IMG/VR virus record: IMGVR_UViG_3300010151_000042
Location: 1-38,217 of that record
DNA: 38,217 bases
Reading direction: 5' to 3' (one strand)
Source of the DNA: a virus
In this document: positions 33,001 through 38,217 of the stretch, one piece after another
How positions within the stretch are numbered: the stretch's first letter is position 1
How the letters are laid out: the number at the start of each line of letters is the position of its first letter
Position numbers and translations under genes: made by a program
Notes under the pieces: model-generated
What the model was told of the DNA's origin: nothing
What the model saw: only the letters and a program-made list of their open reading frames with translations
Database searches by the model: none

Positions 33001-35016
33001 AATAGGGTCTTTTTTATATTCCTCTAATAATTTTGGTTGTTGAGATATTGCATTTATATAATTATCTAAATCTTTTTTAGCTTTTTCTATATCTTTAGGA
33101 ACTGGAGTTTCTACTTTCTCTTTTAATAATGTTTCTATTTCAGCACTTTTACCTTGTCTTATAGTCTCTTCATTTTTTGTTAGTTTTTTACCAGCTTCTA
33201 TTTTATTTGCTATATGCTGAAGGACTCCTTGAGGTACAGTGCCATCTGCAACAAAATCTTTCATTACCTTAGCGGTTATTTTCTTGGGAATTACTGGTTT
33301 AATAGGAATTTCTTTCCCTCCAACCCTTACAGCTACATCTTTACCTGGTGGAATCTCAGTATCTCCTATGGCAGGTTTACCAGTTTTATCAAATGGTAAA
33401 GTATCTTCATATTCTGGTTTAACTCCTAATTCAATATCATCCTGTGAAGGTTCTCCGAGTCCTTGCTCAACAATTTTCCCTTTTTGAATAAGACCATACT
33501 CTGCATAATTTTTTAATAAATCAATTTTATCTTCTAATTTACCCTGAGGATCAACTCCCTTCATTTTAGCTGGGATTTTTTCGGAGTCAATTATTGATTT
33601 AACCATTTCAGAGGTTAGCATATCCCCAAATTCAGAATTAGCTATTTCATCTACTAAGTTTTTATCACTTCCCACTATCATTAAAAGTTTTTTACCAATA
33701 CCAGTTGTTGTTTGGTCAGCTTTTAAAATCCTTTTTAATACAGGGTCTTTAGTACCCTCTTCTATACTTTCAATAAAATCTGAAACTTTAGTTGGATCAT
33801 CACCAGTGATTGCTGAAATATATTGAGAAACAACACCAGTTGGGGATACTGGACCTTCTGGGGGAACTTCTTTTTTAAGGTCTTCAACTGGAGTCCCGAC
33901 AACTTCACCTCTTTCTTCCCTAATGGTTTCAGCAATTTCCTCAGATGTTACCTTACCTGCTTGTGTACGAGTACCAACACCAAATGGAAGACCTAATATA
34001 CCAGTTGTAGCACCTGCAAAACCTTCTTCCCATACTGCTTTCTCATCCCAAGTTTCAACGAATGCCTTCTGAAGAGCAACTTTAGCAGTATAATCATCCT
34101 CACCTAAACCAAGCTCTAAAGCCTTATTAATGGTATTTTGAGTGTATGCCTGCATAGTCTCAGTTACACCCTCAGTTAAAGCACCTTCAAGTGTTTTAGC
34201 TATACCAGCAGAACCCCTTAAACCAGCCCTTGTTATCTTAGATGAATTAACACCAGCATCAACAATTCTCTGAGCCAATGTTCTCTTTAAAATTTGTTCA
34301 CCAGGTTCCCTAAGACCAACTAATCCTAAGAAATGTTTAGCACCTATCCTTTCTAAAAGAGTGGAAATGCTACCATAAGCAAGAGATGTTATACCAGCAT
34401 ATCCTCTAGCTTCCTCTGGATCAAGACCTACATCATCAACAAGAGTTGACATAGCTTCATTAAACTGAGCACCAGCTTCCATAGCAAATATTGGAGCCAT
34501 AGTAGCAGTTGTCATCATAAGAGAACTTCCGCCAGTTACAGTCGCAAGCCCAATACCTGCAGCAGTTCCAACAATATTAATAGCTAAAGATGGTAAAGCT
34601 TCTGATAATGATCTAGAAGCTGTATGTAAATTAGTCCATCCAGGTTCATCTTCTTTCCATGCCGTTAGTGCTTGCAGTTCAACATTGTCTGCTATTTTTT
34701 GCCTATACAGATTACGATTGTACATACGAAAGTTTTCATATGCTTCAGTTTCTGTCCATGGCATCATTCCATACAGACCAACTTTTGTTTCTTCAAGCTG
34801 AGTCTCTAACTGATGGGAAACTCTGTCCATGAACCCAGGCACCTCTTGCGCCCCATAAGCCCTATAGGAAGCAGCACCTGGGGTTTCGCCTGGTACATTT
34901 AAATCTGGGATTTGTTGTCTTATAAGTAAATAAAGTTTCTCATCAGTCCATCCCTCAAAAAGTTCTGGATTAGATGCCCTTATATCATCTATTACTGTTT
35001 GCCTGTCTAGTGGCAT
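27067..35016 (-). CDS. Giant multidomain virion protein, candidate RNA polymerase (2649 aa)
   Basis: This protein begins with a short helical region, then a Gly/Ala-rich hydrophobic stretch (139-180) suited to membrane insertion, a long charged low-complexity region (about 350-1000), and a metallopeptidase motif, HEYAH (1081-1085). Residues about 1780-2150 resemble the two catalytic barrels of multisubunit-type RNA polymerases. Lys1794 and Lys1804 lie in KAFGGNLGDYKSGYGVI, followed by IVIN and HPIALGELM (1833-1841), as in the beta-subunit lysine barrel. VKEGHVILAS (1965-1974), MHRNP (2027-2031) and FDGDWDGDKG (2065-2074) follow the beta-prime RxP...DxDGD order. Asp2068, Asp2070 and Asp2072 would bind magnesium. 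The neighbouring genes suggest injection with the DNA. The polymerase call rests on motif order and spacing and needs structural confirmation. Confidence 0.65.
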   Translation of the reverse strand: MPLDRQTVIDDIRASNPELFEGWTDEKLYLLIRQQIPDLNVPGETPGAASYRAYGAQEVPGFMDRVSHQLETQLEETKVGLYGMMPWTETEAYENFRMYNRNLYRQKIADNVELQALTAWKEDEPGWTNLHTASRSLSEALPSLAINIVGTAAGIGLATVTGGSSLMMTTATMAPIFAMEAGAQFNEAMSTLVDDVGLDPEEARGYAGITSLAYGSISTLLERIGAKHFLGLVGLREPGEQILKRTLAQRIVDAGVNSSKITRAGLRGSAGIAKTLEGALTEGVTETMQAYTQNTINKALELGLGEDDYTAKVALQKAFVETWDEKAVWEEGFAGATTGILGLPFGVGTRTQAGKVTSEEIAETIREERGEVVGTPVEDLKKEVPPEGPVSPTGVVSQYISAITGDDPTKVSDFIESIEEGTKDPVLKRILKADQTTTGIGKKLLMIVGSDKNLVDEIANSEFGDMLTSEMVKSIIDSEKIPAKMKGVDPQGKLEDKIDLLKNYAEYGLIQKGKIVEQGLGEPSQDDIELGVKPEYEDTLPFDKTGKPAIGDTEIPPGKDVAVRVGGKEIPIKPVIPKKITAKVMKDFVADGTVPQGVLQHIANKIEAGKKLTKNEETIRQGKSAEIETLLKEKVETPVPKDIEKAKKDLDNYINAISQQPKLLEEYKKDPIAFLEKEYNEAPDDVQKAFIAQAISAYKVLNEVKTTPSTPAVTPKAPLRPRTGRFAKLTDVQLENKYSELQTQRKNIVANIQAKGKGSTESIDKEIKRVTDELALRQAKPAAKEQLDKYLEPMDRVQFPTAKSREEQIAVVDGKEVKLTEEELNSLELFIEMDSSPVKIVKAQAQVMLLKIGRDLIEKHGKAEVKAKAKAEVPPETAEEPTAAPITGISTQRKMDIVLGKVALDDMTAKEQEWTDTDEANQIRAQLAAAVPKETAGAGDAAALKAAIAARKKVKADTTVSDENVSKPEKKITDRQKRREARNKRKADSSQKTRDTVEGKRKPKGTDENFQDLGDSNLPYIKDHPEFTARIAARLKKFFPDIEQAAVEGLIIKYGIERIGMATEALVMWSTTDGRIDTIPHEYAHIYIKMFRDQDIVKRGIKLFESEEALVKAMGEYFVDRMKNRPRSLRLRFEKWLKQFVARVKRMFHVEPKTKQEIMEFIAEEFYQGRWLGVTPAITIPFEEFMSKDPNQDSNENDTDTASGEEHEATGGESLNQTNTISSEDAYHSFWNEKFGIYLRKSGDYPRMVDIVLKKHKTFDEYLNDVYELLEEIVADRKWAQDESFKRREDLTDNDIRLIRREWTKLRQRNYRFSPTNKNRQGKDARLNFRIIRNYDLDTRTVLKGNNRTMGLEIADELDRVNNKLFPDSVMRNSIERDHQNNKHKIRLGILPMKQIIDRAFNRKDNSEWYKEASVNLTKDELDKMQDENDGRYVDKLIGQLNASLNSAKKKHENGVPVEEIKESLKQELMDTNAKLLVINGTKFGDNSAVIGSVVENINPHQMTPMMFKMAIDEELRIGNIRQEHYDIMVDESNLDELMAMDDDIINSTLSDYIDNWVNDNPNGKLSDLITEIKGLVEVLEKKTSLSASLHNLRFWQAVRTPDYFMYEKSASDTMIRLSIDMAEGQRPVELRDMKLMIVPKDYTVSGMIPVRDANGNVVKNRDGSPQMEPTEEIPYDLFDGASITGTEYLKLMADDIGYTKFQQIKTFIRHRALNKDTGETDYLGMKHMQFAGFKNMVLKDSDGNVVATMETNSTTKLTYWKEINSSQKFDMVASSNEAKMTFGGFASSEQKVKAFGGNLGDYKSGYGVIHTIPSSSIVINNVQEKSKNSASHPIALGELMLMLGYGNTYSDNVLKSIRTRYYDVVKYYTDKINGFYKDPKKFRDFVIRARDDGKIPSELEQYLEDIGNDGEGIWHPSIRTHLLPVVNSILIRDGLNKSRAWDGSSSILYIKPSFNSSEHPNQHVKEGHVILASDNKVAFNQVKKKWKESISEELYDRIMATRLTKHELIKTWLNPFLEQNDVKVLMHRNPISKVTGPVVRRVQSLEEGHGQSMLMTWKDVKEVFDGDWDGDKGAFEFVPDDYSSSMEEWQQYSIDNNIDKTASLPLFGPRVDDETNETDSTALSIFDSVDEIARNASNTGATGVVMNARTIMAELFSKNFTMDIESTDDSGNVTPITIKAADPNAEVIMDYIVVDKSMLNDNEIEILKANGDTLVDKDGNVIDFNKAKNSKIPIFLKTTKAHELVILFQMAVDGSKFTHLATILENLKDELGKPMSISNFINSRIFDKTVAGSPISIDFTNEELTTLGIVKGVQNFSSQRHGRTRTRISANLDINLAMSRELNSMFNGDEKLTENELKQPKVKGKLTDAQYSLAFTKKIRNEIANKKASWSGYRGIDDFIINLENNISPMESLLIGAGINLDYDLINAFQSENLLKNSHVAAVQAIMGSEIIEDYMYDMLSDSSKLDSYSKAEDFLYAQTEVLENGSTKLGELLNITKPSNMSLINIWNGLMEHTKDKEAIQSDKNLAFAEFIDRFIDKYQTLDNDAKMWITLKYLSGKTSGSTVYVNKLLPKIFLNNDIMKIFLPAYENHIRWAIANNKVDAPALEAREMRKKLRKPGGYFQMLEEVEDTMDKRRENTSNAKDKIGC

Positions 35017-35807
35017 TATTCTGGGATTGTACTAATAAAGCCTTTTAAAAGTTCATCTGCTTCAGTTTTTACACGAGGATCAAGCTCTTCAATGCCTTCT
35101 AAATACTGACCTTTATTTATTTTCCTGTATTCGGTTTCCATTTCAGCCAAGCTGAATAAAACACTTTCATTTTTAGATTTAAGTGAACTCATTCTATTTT
35201 CCAATCCATAAGGATCAACTGCCCCAACACCACGACTACCAAAAACTGGATAAGGTCTATCACCATATGTAACTTCTTCTAGCATTCTTTGCTTATCTCT
35301 GTTCTTCATTAAATTTTGATATAGAGAACCTTCTTTATTAAGAATATGACCTTCTGGGAATAAATTTGATGCAGCACGTAAATATTTACCCCATGTACCT
35401 ACATTTAAATAAGGGAAATTTGATTTTCCAAAACTATATCCCTCAACTTCTCCACTTTCATATATATCCCACTCTTTCTGCATTTCAGCTTCTTCTGATT
35501 TAAGTTTTTTTAAAGTATCCTCACGCCTTCCAAATTCAGTTTCCATTTTTTTATATTCATCAGTACTACCAGTGTATTTTCTTCTTAAAGATTTAATATC
35601 AGATGCAAGCTTTTTTAATTTACCTGGGGATGATTTACCTTTATAATATTTTTTAAAAGCTTCCTCAGTTTTTTTAGTAGCTTTTGGTTTTTCATCTTCA
35701 CCAGCCAATTTCTGAACCTCCTGCTCTGCTTCTTCTCTAGTGTAGAAACCAGTATCAACAAGATAAGTTATTTTTTCTTCTTTTATAGCTTCAGTTTTTT
35801 TACTCAT
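35016..35807 (-). CDS. Coiled-coil virion-operon protein, unknown
   Basis: This 263-aa highly charged protein is tightly linked to its neighbours, with an ATGA-type overlap upstream and a TAATG overlap with the 2649-aa gene. The first half is Lys/Glu-rich and predicted coiled coil (about 45-110). The middle contains a more ordered segment with YSFGKSNFPYLNVGTWGKYL (about 123-142). It could be an assembly chaperone or minor internal virion protein for the giant proteins. No family was recognised. Confidence 0.65.
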   Translation of the reverse strand: MSKKTEAIKEEKITYLVDTGFYTREEAEQEVQKLAGEDEKPKATKKTEEAFKKYYKGKSSPGKLKKLASDIKSLRRKYTGSTDEYKKMETEFGRREDTLKKLKSEEAEMQKEWDIYESGEVEGYSFGKSNFPYLNVGTWGKYLRAASNLFPEGHILNKEGSLYQNLMKNRDKQRMLEEVTYGDRPYPVFGSRGVGAVDPYGLENRMSSLKSKNESVLFSLAEMETEYRKINKGQYLEGIEELDPRVKTEADELLKGFISTIPE

Positions 35808-37537
35808 TTCTTTTTAATCTCATAAATATATTTTAAAGACATACCTGATATTTCCTTCCTATCTTCATCTGTAAGATCACCTTTATACTCTTTAAAAAAC
35901 TTAATAGTTGCTTCTTTCCTGGCTTTCCCTTTTAGACCCTTTACTGCATCGGCTAGTCCTTCAGCCCCGAGGTCTAATCTGCTTAGTCGAGTCTGTTTAA
36001 CTACCTCAGCTGAGAATTCCTTGTTTTTGATTGCATCTGCTATTCTTGCTCTTCTCATTGACTCTTTCTTTTGAAGAGGATTATTTAACTCAGCTTCTAT
36101 CACATTTCCAACATAAAGAAAAAATTCATAACTTGTAACATCAGATACTTTACCTGTGTCTTCCTTCTTTGCACCAAATCTTTGAATTGTTTTTGATGGG
36201 CTAAATGCTTCTGCTAAAGCTTTTCTCGAATCATCAACAAGTTCTCTATTTATTGTACCAGTAAGATCGCCAAATTTGTGAAATGGCAATGGCTTACCTA
36301 CGTTTTCACCTTTCTTTGCCGTATATGGCACTACAGCAGTTCCGTCTTTAAGACCAATATTCCAAACAAACTGGTCACCAACTTTTCTTATAAGACCAGC
36401 AAGGTAATATTTTTTACCTTCATCATCTAAACCAGCCATATCTCCGTATATTTTTTTGCCAGCTTTACTCTCTGAATCAAATAATTTTAAAAACCCACTA
36501 ATATCTCTATCTAATGCATTATACCACAACTGAGGACTATATGTACCCTTCTTGGTTAATGATGATATGGTTGAATTTGCTATATCAAACTCCCTAGCAG
36601 GAATTAAATCTTTAATTTTTTCGTAACTCTGAAATATCTTTGCTCGTTCATTCTCAGCCTCAGTTCGTAATTCTGCATTAAGAGCTTCAAGTTGAGCAGT
36701 TAAACCCGCATCAATAGTTTTTCTATCTTCTTTTTGAGCCAATTGCCCACCAGTCAAAACATTCCAAGCACTAGTTATATCACCAGCTTCAAGATGACCC
36801 TGAGCTGCCTCAACCATTTCTCTTTCAGATGGTCCAACATCACCATCTTCCTTAAATTGAACCCATGGGTCTCCAGCCTCTTCGCCTATATCATATTTCG
36901 CCAATGTTCTCTTAACATATTCTCTCCTAGATGCCTCATCCATAAGTAATCCAAGTGCTTTAACTTTTGCATCTTTTTCTTCAAGTACATATCCATCTTG
37001 AAGATTTTTAGCATTAGTTATTATTTCATCGCTAGCATCATATTTATTTGCAAATATTCCGCTTTCTAAGTCTTCTCTATGCAACTCATTTAAGGATTTC
37101 AATATACCAGCATACTCATGTTTATTTAGAACCGAATTAAGAAGTGTTTTATATGAAGATTTAATTACATCAGCTTGCAATTGAAAATCTGGGTCTTTAA
37201 AATCTGGATGAGTTGCTTTATATTTATCTATTTCTGCTATATGCTTATTAGCTACTTCTATAGCCTTTTCTTTTGAAATCGTTGTATCTGATATTTCATG
37301 TAATGCAATATTACTTAATGATTCTAAAACCGCAGTAACTTTCTGAAAAGATTGATCATAAATAGCTCTTTCTTCCGAACTCTCTCTAATTTCATCTCCT
37401 CTTAATTTACGTTTTTCGTCTGAAAGATCAGTTAATTGATCATATATCTTACTATGTCTATATCGTTCTGAAAATGTATCATCAGAATCCGCTTCAGGGG
37501 CGAATTGCGCAAGACCTGAAAAAAATCCACTAGCCAT
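35804..37537 (-). CDS. Internal-virion-like protein (577 aa), unknown
   Basis: I start the gene at ATG 37537, behind AAGGAGTG, giving 577 aa; a longer frame from 37576 runs further into the upstream gene and lacks support. After a short MASGFFSGLAQFAP start, the protein is mostly helical and acidic with many Lys and Glu, including regions about 35-210 and 270-330. It has no signal peptide or catalytic motif. Size, composition and position before the giant genes suggest an internal virion or ejection protein. It overlaps the upstream gene by 8 nt and the downstream gene by 4 nt. Confidence 0.7.
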   Translation of the reverse strand: MASGFFSGLAQFAPEADSDDTFSERYRHSKIYDQLTDLSDEKRKLRGDEIRESSEERAIYDQSFQKVTAVLESLSNIALHEISDTTISKEKAIEVANKHIAEIDKYKATHPDFKDPDFQLQADVIKSSYKTLLNSVLNKHEYAGILKSLNELHREDLESGIFANKYDASDEIITNAKNLQDGYVLEEKDAKVKALGLLMDEASRREYVKRTLAKYDIGEEAGDPWVQFKEDGDVGPSEREMVEAAQGHLEAGDITSAWNVLTGGQLAQKEDRKTIDAGLTAQLEALNAELRTEAENERAKIFQSYEKIKDLIPAREFDIANSTISSLTKKGTYSPQLWYNALDRDISGFLKLFDSESKAGKKIYGDMAGLDDEGKKYYLAGLIRKVGDQFVWNIGLKDGTAVVPYTAKKGENVGKPLPFHKFGDLTGTINRELVDDSRKALAEAFSPSKTIQRFGAKKEDTGKVSDVTSYEFFLYVGNVIEAELNNPLQKKESMRRARIADAIKNKEFSAEVVKQTRLSRLDLGAEGLADAVKGLKGKARKEATIKFFKEYKGDLTDEDRKEISGMSLKYIYEIKKK

Positions 37538-38099
37538 ACAAATCACTCCTTCCAGATATTTGCTGGTTGCTTCCAAACATCCCTTCCCAGAATGTATCTG
37601 GAATTTGTCCTATTTCTGCTATTCTAGCATTAAATCTTTCATTAATACCAGCTAAACTTCTTTCTCTTGCTATATCTATACCAGTAATTGTACCTGTATA
37701 CTGATCTCCTAGTTTATCTAATGCATATTTATTTTGACCTCTTGTAGATGCATATGCTTCACTTGTGACAGCTTCAATTTCTCCAATATTGGCAATACCA
37801 CCAGTTTGTTTAATTAAAGAACCTTTTTCACGAAAGGTTTTCATTAAAGATTCTCTTGCTCCTAGATTTACAGCTTGAGTTTCTCTCAACATATTTTGAG
37901 TAGCTAAACTAAACTGGCTTTCAGTTTCTCTTCTTAATAATGCTTCTTGGTCAGCTTTAATTTTCTCAGCCGCTGATGCTGCTTTTTTAGTATCTGCGCC
38001 AGCTTGACTAGCTGACCAGCCTCTGCCTAAGGCACCAACTGCCTTTGCCCCCATTCCAAGTAATGTAGCTCCTGCTGCTAATGTTGCTAAAACAGGCAT
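37530..38099 (-). CDS. Small internal-virion-like protein (gp14-type layout)
   Basis: This 189-aa protein begins with an Ala/Gly-rich hydrophobic segment (MPVLATLAAGATLLGMGAKA), then a long helical Ala/Glu/Lys/Gln region (about 35-90), and ends with DTFWEGMFGSNQQ. This layout is like the small internal core proteins of T7-type podoviruses (gp14), which insert into the outer membrane during ejection. The similarity is in layout and context rather than a diagnostic motif. The start follows AAAGGAAG. Confidence 0.65.
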   Translation of the reverse strand: MPVLATLAAGATLLGMGAKAVGALGRGWSASQAGADTKKAASAAEKIKADQEALLRRETESQFSLATQNMLRETQAVNLGARESLMKTFREKGSLIKQTGGIANIGEIEAVTSEAYASTRGQNKYALDKLGDQYTGTITGIDIARERSLAGINERFNARIAEIGQIPDTFWEGMFGSNQQISGRSDLYG

Positions 38100-38136
38100 T
38101 TTACTTCCTTTTGTTTTCTAAATTGTTCTTTAATCA

Positions 38137-38217
38137 TTATGACCCTGAGTAAATTTTAGCTTTATCTGCATCTGTTAAGTCACTCCACGATTTCCCATAA
38201 TCACCTGCAAATGCCTC
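38137..38217 (-). CDS. Partial CDS running off the window, unknown
   Basis: The last 26 codons and TAA stop (38137-38139) of a leftward gene are visible, ending AFAGDYGKSWSDLTDADKAK. The frame is open to the window edge and is followed, after a short gap, by the 189-aa gene with the same orientation. It should be another member of the virion-protein operon. Too little is visible for a family. Confidence 0.6.
   Translation of the reverse strand, partial: EAFAGDYGKSWSDLTDADKAKIYSGS

Overview
The window is part of a tailed double-stranded DNA phage genome (Caudoviricetes). It is AT-rich and tightly packed with genes, and most genes follow a clear GGAGG/AAGGAG ribosome-binding site. A large terminase, portal, scaffold and major capsid gene set, a DnaB-type helicase, an SSB-like protein and recombination genes identify it as phage. 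The portal looks P22-like, and next to a block of giant virion proteins this suggests a short-tailed (podovirus-like) particle, but no tail gene is visible. The sequence does not fix the host.

Layout. (1) Positions 1-9250, minus strand: head and packaging genes. In transcription order these are a small unknown protein, small terminase, a zinc-ribbon/metallophosphoesterase pair, large terminase, portal, scaffold, major capsid protein and two small virion-like proteins. (2) Positions 9251-9471: a divergent intergenic region, probably with promoters. (3) Positions 9472-23269, plus strand: the early/replication block. It opens with tiny ORFs interspersed with unusually long structured non-coding stretches (9664-9871, about 10628-11435, 11642-11860). 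It continues with a ParB-like protein, an Fe-S (Cas4/AddB-like) RecB-family nuclease, a Rad52-like annealing protein, an SSB-like protein, another structured non-coding stretch (16961-17266), a run of small unknown genes, a DUF932 protein, a Dam-type methylase, DnaB helicase and a RuvC-like resolvase. (4) Positions 23266-38217, minus strand: a translationally coupled operon of very large virion proteins (1266 and 2649 aa) with smaller internal-virion-like proteins upstream. Blocks 1 and 4 are both leftward. If the genome is circularly permuted, they would form one late region that wraps around the window ends.

How the genes work together. The nuclease, annealing protein, SSB and resolvase form a recombination set that would serve DnaB-driven replication. 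The 2649-aa protein has a membrane-active-looking N-terminal segment, an HExxH metallopeptidase motif, and two regions that read like the two double-psi beta-barrels of multisubunit-type RNA polymerases, including a DxDGD metal-binding loop. I infer that it is a virion RNA polymerase injected with the DNA to transcribe the early block, in the manner of crAss-like phage polymerases.

The most unusual items are: this candidate polymerase; an approximately 800-nt multi-hairpin non-coding RNA candidate in the size class of GOLLD/ROOL giant RNAs; a zinc-ribbon reading frame joined to the metallophosphoesterase through a single in-frame TGA; and a well-formed 5' extension of the small terminase that lacks an ordinary start codon.
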